Source of the DNA: JBBDNC01 sp040877875
GTDB taxonomy: Bacteria > Bacteroidota > Rhodothermia > Balneolales > Balneolaceae
Length of the DNA stretch: 31,631 nt
Assembly: GCA_040877875.1 (NCBI GenBank)
Contig: JBBDNC010000048.1
Coordinates: 1-31,631, forward strand
Direction of reading: 5' to 3'
Made by a program: the position numbers and the translations under genes. Shown here piece after piece: positions 16,854 to 25,031 of this stretch (the stretch's first letter is position 1; each line of letters begins with the position of its first letter). The notes below the pieces were generated by a model. The model did no database searches. It was not told where the DNA came from and saw only the letters and a program-made list of their open reading frames with translations.

Positions 16854-18362
16854 TCAATTACTGTCCCCTCGGCTTCGGCTGCCGGAAGATCTCGAGGATC
16901 TGCCGCTGTCGCTTCCGGATGACGAGCTCTGGGAGCGTACTGTCCCGCTGCTGCCGGAGGAGGAGCTGCCCGATGAACGCCTGACTGAAGATGAACGGCT
17001 GCCGGAATTGGAATTACGTCCGGAATTACCGATAGATGAAGAATTCCCGCTGTTGCTTCCATTGGATAATATGTTGCCCATAGTTCGGACTGCCCTGCCA
17101 AGGCCACGATTCTTCATTTCCGGCGAACGGACCTTGATGGCCGATTGATTATCGGATGTTCGTGCATGAATCCGGTTTTGAATCGATTGATTTACCGCGC
17201 GTGAACTGGACGGCGAAAGAGAATAGTTCGTTCGGCTTCTGATCACCCGGTCGTTCGGGTCCGTTCGGTCTGAGTTGCGGGATCTTGCAGAAGAGGATTG
17301 AATCACCCTGCTTCGGCTTCGATTCATGCTGTCGTCACCCCGATTACTGCTTTGTTGACGATCCGTTGAACTTCGCTGGCGGGTCGAACTTCCACTGCTT
17401 CGGCTTCGATCTACATGATTGTCATTCCCGCGCCGGCGGTCTACACTGTTGTTACCAGAATTTCGATTGGTACGGGTTCTGTTAACCCCCTCGGTTCGGG
17501 ACCTTGACCCGGAACTTCGGTTGACGGAAGAACTTCTGACGGTCCTGCCTGCCGCACTTCGGATTTCATTTTTGCGGTTCTCAAGCGTTGCAGCCCGATT
17601 TCGGTTCACCGTGTCGGACTGAATCGCATCCGTTCGGGTCCGTCCCGACCGCCGGGTCGTTACCCCTTCATTGCGAAGTCCGCTTGAACGGGGGCCGTAC
17701 GTTCGATCGGACACCACCCTGCCGGTACGATGATAGTTGTTAAAATACACGTAATAATTGCCGTGATAAAAATTATTGTAGCCATAATAAGGCCTGTAGC
17801 CCGGATATCGATAATAACCCCACCTGTAGAACGGATCATGATGCCAGGCATAGTAATCATGGTAAAACCAGGGATTATAATAATCCCACGAATACCAGCC
17901 GCCAAAATGGAAACTCAGACTCCATCCGGATCGATAGTAAGGATATCTATAACGCGGAAAATAGGAGAAAAAAGGATCATAGTGATGTGAATAATGAGGG
18001 TAGAATTTGTGAGAACCTGAAAGTGAAATTCCATGCTCCCGATACCACCGTGCAGTCTCATAATCCTTGAAATAAAATTCTTCGGCATCCGTCCAGCCAT
18101 CCTCATAGCCTTCTTCGACTCCGTCTTCATAGCCATACAAATAGGTTTCTTCTTCCCCTTCCGGGATCTGGGGCTGGCGATCGACTTGCTTCTCTCTGGT
18201 GGCTTCCGGGGTGTCGGAATCGGACTCGATATAACTGCTTTTCGTTTCAGATTGTGAGAGTATCCGGTGTTCATGAACAGTTTGAAGCTGTGTATAGCAG
18301 CCGGTCAGTATAAAAACCGAAAGGATTGCAACAAGGCCGGTATGTAGTCTATTGTATTTCAT
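16854..18362 (-). CDS. Tyr-rich, Ser/Arg-rich lipoprotein of unknown function
   Basis: I do not recognise a defined family. The signal peptide ends in lipobox LTGC, so it is a lipoprotein (Cys is residue 22 from this start). Three zones follow: an acidic stretch (to ~115, with YGYEDGVEEGYEDGW); a very aromatic block (~118-213, Tyr/Trp/His/Phe-rich, for example YYRYPGYRPYYGYNNFYHGN); then about 285 residues of low-complexity Ser/Arg/Asn with almost no hydrophobic residues. An upstream ATG at 18368 is possible, but AGGAGGAG abuts it directly and sits 6 nt before the ATG at 18362, which is chosen. The composition suggests a disordered, strongly cationic surface or adhesive protein. It sits between a response regulator and an outer-membrane protein gene, all on the minus strand. 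Confidence 0.8.
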   Translation of the reverse strand: MKYNRLHTGLVAILSVFILTGCYTQLQTVHEHRILSQSETKSSYIESDSDTPEATREKQVDRQPQIPEGEEETYLYGYEDGVEEGYEDGWTDAEEFYFKDYETARWYREHGISLSGSHKFYPHYSHHYDPFFSYFPRYRYPYYRSGWSLSFHFGGWYSWDYYNPWFYHDYYAWHHDPFYRWGYYRYPGYRPYYGYNNFYHGNYYVYFNNYHRTGRVVSDRTYGPRSSGLRNEGVTTRRSGRTRTDAIQSDTVNRNRAATLENRKNEIRSAAGRTVRSSSVNRSSGSRSRTEGVNRTRTNRNSGNNSVDRRRGNDNHVDRSRSSGSSTRQRSSTDRQQSSNRGDDSMNRSRSRVIQSSSARSRNSDRTDPNDRVIRSRTNYSLSPSSSRAVNQSIQNRIHARTSDNQSAIKVRSPEMKNRGLGRAVRTMGNILSNGSNSGNSSSIGNSGRNSNSGSRSSSVRRSSGSSSSGSSGTVRSQSSSSGSDSGRSSRSSGSRSRGDSN

Positions 18363-18455
18363 AATCATCTCCTCCTAAGTCCGTCAGTGTAAGTTCCTGC
18401 CATAAACTTACTAAAATTTTGTCACCCGTGTCTATCACATAACCATGTTAACCGG

Positions 18456-19088
18456 TCAAATTTCTCCGCGGAGTGATTTGGCAATGACTTCCGCTTTGGA
18501 ATTAACGTGCAGTTTCCTGTAAATATTACGTATATGAGCCCGCACCGTATCGATGGATATGTCATATCGATCGGCAATCAGTTTATAACTCAGCCCGTCA
18601 ACCAATCCGTTTACGATATCCTGCTCCCGGGGTGTTAATCCGTTCTCCGGCTTTATTTCCTTTTTCGGCGCCTTGAAATGGTTGATGACTTTCCTGGCGA
18701 TTTGGGGAGTCATGGGGGCACCCCCATCCAGAAGGGCCTGAATGGATTCTTTGATCTCCGGGAGGGAAGTATGTTTTAACAGATACCCCGAAGCGCCGGC
18801 AACGAGCGAATCAAAAATTTTGTGGGAATCATGATAGACGGTGAGCATAATGATCTCGACTGAGGGATACTTGTTCTTGATGATTTCAATTCCCTTGATT
18901 CCCGACATTCCGGGAAGTTGTATATCCATCAGAAGTACATCAGGAACCGGATGTTCCCCGAGATACTCCAGCATATCTTCCACAGAATCAACAGCCACGG
19001 GGCAACTGAACTCATCCTGCATATCAAGGTAACGCTGGATCAAATCCCTGATTTTTTGATTGTCTTCTACAATTCCTATAACGGCCAT
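18456..19088 (-). CDS. LuxR/NarL-family response regulator
   Basis: 210 residues. The receiver domain (1-~120) has acidic pair E8/D9, phospho-acceptor Asp55 (LLMDIQLPGMSG), a Thr in MLTVYHD (~87) and Lys in YLLKHTS (~107). The HTH LuxR domain (~147-208) reads LTPREQDIVNGLVDGLSYK... and IDTVRAHIRNIYRKLHV. AAGGAGGT precedes the ATG by about 4-5 nt, a strong start. The kinase gene ends 78 bp upstream on the same strand, and HisKA_3-type kinases pair with NarL-type regulators, so the two are almost certainly a pair. The next gene downstream (lipoprotein) is 87-93 bp away, a plausible target or co-transcribed gene. Confidence 0.95.
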   Translation of the reverse strand: MAVIGIVEDNQKIRDLIQRYLDMQDEFSCPVAVDSVEDMLEYLGEHPVPDVLLMDIQLPGMSGIKGIEIIKNKYPSVEIIMLTVYHDSHKIFDSLVAGASGYLLKHTSLPEIKESIQALLDGGAPMTPQIARKVINHFKAPKKEIKPENGLTPREQDIVNGLVDGLSYKLIADRYDISIDTVRAHIRNIYRKLHVNSKAEVIAKSLRGEI

Positions 19089-19166
19089 GATACCTCCTTA
19101 CCAGTTAGAGTCAACGGAACTTGGGAAAAAATCCCCGCCCATCAAAAATAATTCAAATAGCTATTA

Positions 19167-22058
19167 TCATAAATGCAAACTGCCTTCCACGGTAACCTGA
19201 AATCCTTGTTCATCCTCAATATCCACATTTGCACCGATTCTTTTCGCTCGCATGTTCATGTTACGCAAACCTTGTCCGCTTTTACGCTTGTCAGTGCGCA
19301 GGGTTCCGTTATCCGTCACATTCAGACGAAATTTATTCTGACTCATCTGAAGTGAAATAGCGATGTGATCTGCATTAGAGTGTTTGGCAATATTATTGAT
19401 AGCCTCCTTAAAAATCAGATATAAATTCTCCTTGATTTGAACCGGCAGGCTTTCGTTCATTTCCAATCCGGAAAAATTATAATCGACCTGGACATTAGCG
19501 GCAGAGAACAATCGGTTCACATGATCCTGCATCCGGTCTGTCAGGTCCCCGATGGTATCGTTTCGCGCATCAATCGACCAAACGATATCATCCAGGGCAG
19601 AGACAATCCTCCGGCTGTGATCCCCGATCTGTTTCAGGGTTTCTTCCACCGCCTCTTCAAGATTTCCGGTTCGGATAAAGTCCGTCTGAAGGGCCAGTTC
19701 AGTCAGCGATGACCCCACATCGTCGTGTAAATCGCTGGCGATTTGTACCCGCATTCGTTCAATCTCCACCATCCGTCGGACCCGGTAATAATGGTAGATG
19801 AAAAAAATCGCCGCGATAATAAAGCAGGCCATCAATACCAAAAACCACCATTGAAACCAAAGAGGTTGCCGGATGTCAAATTCGAAACCGGACAGAAAAT
19901 CCGACTTCACCCCCGAAGAATTATATGCCCGTACCTGGAAGTGGTACTCTCCGGGAGAAAGAGAAGGATAACGAACTCTCCGGTCGTAACCCCGGGTCCA
20001 CTCCTCATCGACTCCACTCATCCTGTATTCGAACAGAATATTTTCCGGCGCATCAAAAGAGATACCGGTAAATTCAAACTGGACAAAATTCTGGTCGTGC
20101 GAAAATATTTTTCGCTCACCGGGTTGGGCCATTTCCCCGCCAACGATAACCTCTTCGAGATGTACAAGCGGAGGGGTAGTATATTCCGGTAATTGTTCAG
20201 GGAAAAAACGGCTGATCCCCTCCACGCTTCCGAGCCAAAAGGATCCGGAACCATCCCGGTAGACCGCACCGGCATTCATTTCGTTTGCAATCAACCCCTG
20301 ATCCTTGGTCAACAGGCGAAAAGAAAGGTCTCTTTCAAGCTCTGAGTCCGCCTGCCTGTATTTCTCATAGTCAAATCGAACAAGGCCGATGTTTGTACCG
20401 ATCCACATCTTCTCCCGGTCATCCTGGAACATGAAATAGGAGATGGTTTCGGAGAGTCCGAATGAAGATTCAAACGTTTCGATCTGTCCGTCATTAAATC
20501 GTGCAAAACCGTTAAAAGTAGCAAACCATGCCCTGTCATTCTGATCCAGGTAGACTTTGATCACTCCATTACTGGGCAACCCGTGTTCGGTCGAATAGGT
20601 GGTAAATTCTCCGTTATCAAGTACGGTTACCCCTCCGTAGGTACCCAGCCACAACCGTCCCTGGCGGTCTTTCTGGATCGACATCACCGTATTGTTCTCC
20701 AGGACATCTTCTTCCGTATATTGGGTCAGTTCTTCACCGTCATAGCGGAACAGCCCGTCGTTATACGTCGCAATCCAAAAATCCCCGTTGTCCGGATCTT
20801 TAAAAAAACGCCTGACACTATTCAGGGAAGAGAACGGTTCCGGTGAAGGTTGAAGTTTGCCGTTTTCAATCAGTGAAATACCCACTGCGGTACCTATCCA
20901 GATCCTGTTTTGAGGGTCTTTAAACAGGGTATAGACCTTATTATCCGCCAGGCCATCCTCTACAAAATAACTCTCGAATTCCTCACCGTCGTATCGTATC
21001 ACTCCACCGCCGTAGGAAGCGATCCACAGATTGCCTTCCCTGTCTTCGACAAACGAGGTAATGACATTACTGGACAACCCGTCATCGACGGTAAAATTAT
21101 AAAAGTATTCACCGAGAAACAGATTGGCACCCCCGCCGAGAGTTCCCAGCCAGGCATGTCCTTCCCGGTCGATCAGGGTCGAATACACGATATTACTCGT
21201 TAACCCTTCCCCGGTCGTATAATTTCTGAACCTACCGTTTTCGAAACGAGCGGCCCCCGACTCGGTTCCCACCCAGGCCCGGCCGTTTCCCTGAAGGCTG
21301 ATGGAAAGGACCGAATTTGCAATAAGTCCTTCTTCTGTTCCAAAGCTGGTAAAATCTGAACCGTCCCAAATACTGATTCCCCTCTCGGTTGCCAGCCAAA
21401 TGCGTCCGTCTTCACCGACTTCCAAATCATGAAGTTCCTCATGAGGCAAACCGTGATCCCTCGTATAAGTCTTAAAATTACCGGATTCAAGGGAGGTCAG
21501 TCCCTGGTCCGTAGCAAACCAAAGGGTCCCCTCCTCATCCTGGGATATTTCCCTCACCCGGTTTCCGGCCAGGCCGTGGACCGATGAATACTGGGTCAAT
21601 TGCCGATTGTTATCCCAGAGCCAGACACCTGCGCCCTCCGTGCCGAACCACCACTCCCCCTGATGATCGCGGTAAATCGAATCGATCACATAGCGCTTCA
21701 GGCCTTCCAGTGAGGGATGTGAACGGATGGAGTCATTTTCCATTACATTAATCCCCGAGTCCGTACCTATCCAGAGCCTCCCCTCATGGTCTTCAAAAAG
21801 GGCATTGATCTGGTTGTCATTCAGGCCGTTGCGCTGATAATAGGATTTAAAACGAGTTCCGTCAAACCGGTTCAATCCGTAGCCTGTACCGATCCAGATA
21901 TAACCGTTTTGATCCTGCAGCAATTCACGGGCAACGGATTCACTGAGTCCCTGTTCAATAGAATAGGATCGAAATGGAAGAGTCTGAGACTCCCCCTCCC
22001 GAAACAGACCGAAAGTGAGTAGCAGAATCATTGCCGATATTAGAAAGCGACGGGCCAT
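19167..22058 (-). CDS. Two-component sensor kinase with double beta-propeller and HisKA_3
   Basis: A signal peptide starts at the second in-frame Met (MARRFLISAMILLLTFGLF), so 22058 is preferred over an upstream ATG at 22097. The sensor has 14 propeller repeats of the W-(I/F/L)-G/A-T-x-x-G type (e.g. IWIGTGYGLNRFDG, LWIGTDSGINV), i.e. two seven-bladed propellers. A Y_Y_Y immunoglobulin-like domain (EYRMSGVDEEWTRGYDRRVR) precedes a transmembrane helix (FLVLMACFIIAAIFFIYHYY). Next are HisKA_3 with the H-box ASDLHDDVGSSLTE (His at ~790 from the longer start) and a HATPase ending LNVTDNGTLRTDKRKSGQGL. No receiver or AraC output domain is fused, unlike the hybrid HTCS sensors of many Bacteroidota. 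It is expected to signal to the adjacent NarL-type regulator; the ligand is unknown. Confidence 0.93.
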   Translation of the reverse strand: MARRFLISAMILLLTFGLFREGESQTLPFRSYSIEQGLSESVARELLQDQNGYIWIGTGYGLNRFDGTRFKSYYQRNGLNDNQINALFEDHEGRLWIGTDSGINVMENDSIRSHPSLEGLKRYVIDSIYRDHQGEWWFGTEGAGVWLWDNNRQLTQYSSVHGLAGNRVREISQDEEGTLWFATDQGLTSLESGNFKTYTRDHGLPHEELHDLEVGEDGRIWLATERGISIWDGSDFTSFGTEEGLIANSVLSISLQGNGRAWVGTESGAARFENGRFRNYTTGEGLTSNIVYSTLIDREGHAWLGTLGGGANLFLGEYFYNFTVDDGLSSNVITSFVEDREGNLWIASYGGGVIRYDGEEFESYFVEDGLADNKVYTLFKDPQNRIWIGTAVGISLIENGKLQPSPEPFSSLNSVRRFFKDPDNGDFWIATYNDGLFRYDGEELTQYTEEDVLENNTVMSIQKDRQGRLWLGTYGGVTVLDNGEFTTYSTEHGLPSNGVIKVYLDQNDRAWFATFNGFARFNDGQIETFESSFGLSETISYFMFQDDREKMWIGTNIGLVRFDYEKYRQADSELERDLSFRLLTKDQGLIANEMNAGAVYRDGSGSFWLGSVEGISRFFPEQLPEYTTPPLVHLEEVIVGGEMAQPGERKIFSHDQNFVQFEFTGISFDAPENILFEYRMSGVDEEWTRGYDRRVRYPSLSPGEYHFQVRAYNSSGVKSDFLSGFEFDIRQPLWFQWWFLVLMACFIIAAIFFIYHYYRVRRMVEIERMRVQIASDLHDDVGSSLTELALQTDFIRTGNLEEAVEETLKQIGDHSRRIVSALDDIVWSIDARNDTIGDLTDRMQDHVNRLFSAANVQVDYNFSGLEMNESLPVQIKENLYLIFKEAINNIAKHSNADHIAISLQMSQNKFRLNVTDNGTLRTDKRKSGQGLRNMNMRAKRIGANVDIEDEQGFQVTVEGSLHL

Positions 22059-22330
22059 AGTATCCGGAATATACAGTTCTTTCGGCGGGGAATACATGCC
22101 CGGGTACTATTTTGTTTACTCTCGATGCAACTGTTTCGGTATCGTACCGGCCCGGGTAAAACACTGAAAGTGATGGCAATACCGTATTCCGGAGTGTGCA
22201 TACAAAGAAATTAAGCTTGCTCAACCTGAAAAATGAAAAGGGAAACTACAGAGGAAGTTACATAGCCCCCATGCAGAATAAATCCATCCCGCACGGGAAA
22301 CCGCTGGTGAAGCTTTTAGAATAGAGGAGA

Positions 22331-23185
22331 TTAGCCGAGATAGGCTCTCAAGGCCGCACTTCGGTTGTGATGGCGAAGTTTACGGAGGGCTTTCTCCTTA
22401 ATCTGACGCACCCGTTCACGGGTCAGGTCAAATCGTTCACCAATTTCCTCAAGAGTCAGGGAATGCTCTCTGCCAATGCCGAAATAAAGACGAATCACTT
22501 CCGCTTCCCGTTTCGTCAGCTTCGAAAGGGCTCTCTCGATTTCGACCTTGAGCGATTCCCCCATCAGATCGTTATCCGGATCCGGAATCTCTTCATTTTC
22601 AAGCACATCAAGCAGACGATTATCCTCTCCCTGCGCAAAGGGTGCATCTACCGACAGATGCCTGCCGGAAATTTTCAGAGTATCAGCCACTTCAGATACC
22701 GTCATATCCAGACTTTCAGCAAGCTCAGCGGCCGACGGTACACGTTCGTACTCCTGTTCCAGTTTGGAAAGTTCTTTTCCGATTTTATTCAGGGCTCCGA
22801 CCCTGTTCAGCGGCAGACGAACGATTCGGCTCTGTTCTGCCAGCGCCTGAAGTATGGATTGCCGAATCCACCAGACTGCATAGGAAATAAATTTAAACCC
22901 ACGGGTTTCATCAAATCTTTTTGCAGCTTTGATCAAACCGAGATTGCCTTCATTAATCAGGTCGCCGAGTGACAGTCCCTGGTTTTGGTACTGTTTCGCC
23001 ACAGAAACGACAAATCGGAGATTTGCTTTGGTCAAATCCTCCAGGGCTCTTTGAGAACCCTTCTGGATTTCCTTTGCAAGCCTTACCTCGTCTTCCGGTG
23101 TAATCAGCTTCTCTCTTCCTATCTCTTGTAAATAACGATCCAGTGATTCGGATTCACGGGTGGAAATTCCAGAACTTTTTGCCAC
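22331..23185 (-). CDS. rpoD: Primary RNA polymerase sigma factor (RpoD/SigA), GTG start
   Basis: 284 residues, the short form without region 1.1 that is usual for Bacteroidota primary sigma. Region 1.2/2 includes LDRYLQEIGREKLITPEDE and the highly conserved FISYAVWWIRQSILQALAEQ; region 3 begins VGALNKIGKELSK; region 4 ends LTLEEIGERFDLTRERVRQI...ALRKLRHHNRS. All promoter-recognition elements are present. The start codon is GTG (23183-23185), with no strong Shine-Dalgarno. Transcription probably starts in the 396-bp gap upstream, where a MITE-like element at 23348-23513 lies 163 bp from the start codon and may affect expression of the main sigma factor. Confidence 0.96.
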   Translation of the reverse strand: MAKSSGISTRESESLDRYLQEIGREKLITPEDEVRLAKEIQKGSQRALEDLTKANLRFVVSVAKQYQNQGLSLGDLINEGNLGLIKAAKRFDETRGFKFISYAVWWIRQSILQALAEQSRIVRLPLNRVGALNKIGKELSKLEQEYERVPSAAELAESLDMTVSEVADTLKISGRHLSVDAPFAQGEDNRLLDVLENEEIPDPDNDLMGESLKVEIERALSKLTKREAEVIRLYFGIGREHSLTLEEIGERFDLTRERVRQIKEKALRKLRHHNRSAALRAYLG

Positions 23186-23347
23186 GGGCTAAAGAATTGA
23201 TTGTTTAAATTGTAATGAATGTATTGTCAGTCTGCTGTTTGAAAAAGATCCATCCACAAAATAAACCTGTGGTTGGCTTCTTATCAACCCAATCAACAAA
23301 CGCTATCCTCTACAAAATGTTGTCCGATCAGACGGGCATCAGGACTC

Positions 23348-23513
23348 TAGGAGTCTGTCGGACTTAGGTGATTGTACCAAGGGAATGTCAGGTTTGAGGC
23401 AGATTGCACACTCTTTTAAGGCGAATAGTGGTATTATTTAACAAAAAAGAGCGTGCAAGTTGACCAAATCCTGCTTTTCCGCAGTAGATTAAAGGAAGTC
23501 CGACAGACTCCTA
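23348..23513. repeat. MITE-like element, 18-bp perfect inverted ends, TA-flanked
   Basis: Bases 23348-23365 are the exact reverse complement of 23496-23513 (TAGGAGTCTGTCGGACTT). Taking GGAGTCTG... as the end, the element is 162 bp and bounded by TA on both sides, consistent with a TA target duplication as in the IS630/Tc1-mariner group. A second near-perfect inverted pair (TTGCACACTCTTTT / AAAAGAGCGTGCAA) lies inside, so most of it can fold as one hairpin. It encodes no protein. It is placed between rpoD and the upstream GAF gene. Confidence 0.65.
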
Positions 23514-23581
23514 TACATGTAAATTGCTAAAAACGCTGGATGATAACCATTTTTTTCGTTAAAACTGAATTTTTTTCGTTT

Positions 23582-25024
23582 TCATTCCTCCGGTTTTACC
23601 GACTCCGAGAGGGCGGATTTAGCTTTCTGCAGGATTTCGTAGGATTCCCTGTTCTCTTCGGAAACCTCCGTATATCCGGTCTTAACCTCTATTTCAATCT
23701 CCTGTCCGTCACTCAAAACCACCGGTTTTTTCAGGGTCTCTCGAATGGAATCCATCCACCGCACAGGAGTTGAAGCATCCTCTCCCTGCAGAATAAAGGT
23801 AAAGATATAATCAGAATGGAAGCCGATATAACCGGTGATTCCAAAACGGGAAGGATTCAGGACCTGAACCAGGTTTCGCTGCAATCGCTGTAATTCCTCA
23901 AGCCTGTAGCGGGAACGGAGTTGCTGCAGATTTTCGATGGCAAGCATTCCAAACCAGGTTTTGTATTCGCTATACCTGGCCCGTTTGATTTCCGTTTCCA
24001 GAGCCCGTTCCCACACATCCGGAATAAAGCTCCCATATTCACTTGTCAGGAGATCCTGGTCGACGGATAATTTTCCAAGATTAATACGAATAGAAAGAGA
24101 TGCAATTCGTACAAGGTTGATAAGCTGGTGTTTGGTTGACTCCTGAAAGGACATGGCATTCCGGTCGTAGGCAACGACCACGCCATGACGCCGGTCGTCG
24201 ATCATTACAGGAATAGCCAGTGTAGCTCCTTCCGTTTTCGGTTCTCCCGTTGCCAGTCGTTTCGGATTTTGATTAAAATGAATGGCAAATTCCGGACTTC
24301 CCTTCTGCAAGGCATCATAGGCGATAGAATTCTCCTCTATCATCAATCCCAACGGAGGAGCATCGAGTGTCTTTTCGGAAACCAGAACATTTGTCCAGAT
24401 GTTCATTCCCCGGGCGATCAGGCAGACGCCCCCGGCCGGCAGTAACTTCTGTGCTTCTTCAAGCACACGGGACAGAATATCCACCTTATGAAGCCGGGGA
24501 GAAATGCGGCTCATACTTTCTTCGTAATCGGTCCAGATCTGCTGTTTATCATACAGGTCCGTCAATTCAAGATAAGTATTCAAAACATTCGTCAGGGCAT
24601 TGTTGTAACTCTCAAGGACTTCCTCCTGTCCGGTGAAGCTGAGTGGGTTTTCAGATTCAAGAACCGTAAGGGCAACGGTCTCACTATTATTAACAAACGG
24701 AATAATCGTCAGATACTGAATAGAAGTCCCCTGATAATAATGACGCAACTGTCCAGGCTGGATTTCCTTTCCTATTTCAAATTGAGTTGTTTTTTGGAGA
24801 TCCTTATAGGGACTCAAAAAATGTTTTTCAAAGCCCAGCCGATCCTGGAATACAACGTTGGGATATAGAGTCGAATGGGTTTCAAGCACAAATTGCATTC
24901 GTGTCCGATTGATCCAATGCATGTAAGCCGTTTCCACTCCGGTAGCACTTCGCAGCAGAAACAGAATATCATGGATGATATGCTTGAATTCCCGGAGTGC
25001 TTTTTCTTCCCGTTTAATTGCCAT
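23582..25024 (-). CDS. GAF-GAF protein with degenerate GGDEF-like C-terminal domain
   Basis: A 480-residue cytoplasmic protein with no membrane segment. Residues ~1-155 and ~175-320 look like two GAF domains (YLTIIPFVNNSETVALTVLE; GATLAIPVMIDDRRHGVVVA). Residues ~340-475 resemble a GGDEF fold. The usual GG(D/E)EF loop reads GFHSDYIFTFI, but the later VKTGYTEVSEENRESYEILQ...AKSALSES matches the domain end. Lacking the catalytic motif, it is probably not an active diguanylate cyclase but could bind a nucleotide or another protein. Its start is 7 bp past the pepF stop, so it is probably co-transcribed with pepF. The function is unknown; the domain calls are mine from pattern only. Confidence 0.75.
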   Translation of the reverse strand: MAIKREEKALREFKHIIHDILFLLRSATGVETAYMHWINRTRMQFVLETHSTLYPNVVFQDRLGFEKHFLSPYKDLQKTTQFEIGKEIQPGQLRHYYQGTSIQYLTIIPFVNNSETVALTVLESENPLSFTGQEEVLESYNNALTNVLNTYLELTDLYDKQQIWTDYEESMSRISPRLHKVDILSRVLEEAQKLLPAGGVCLIARGMNIWTNVLVSEKTLDAPPLGLMIEENSIAYDALQKGSPEFAIHFNQNPKRLATGEPKTEGATLAIPVMIDDRRHGVVVAYDRNAMSFQESTKHQLINLVRIASLSIRINLGKLSVDQDLLTSEYGSFIPDVWERALETEIKRARYSEYKTWFGMLAIENLQQLRSRYRLEELQRLQRNLVQVLNPSRFGITGYIGFHSDYIFTFILQGEDASTPVRWMDSIRETLKKPVVLSDGQEIEIEVKTGYTEVSEENRESYEILQKAKSALSESVKPEE

Positions 25025-25031
25025 ATTCTTT

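Noticed and set aside
16789..17148. Plus-strand frame rich in Glu/Leu/Pro
   Set aside because: It is mostly the reverse reading of the Ser/Arg low-complexity tail of the lipoprotein gene, with composition that follows from it.
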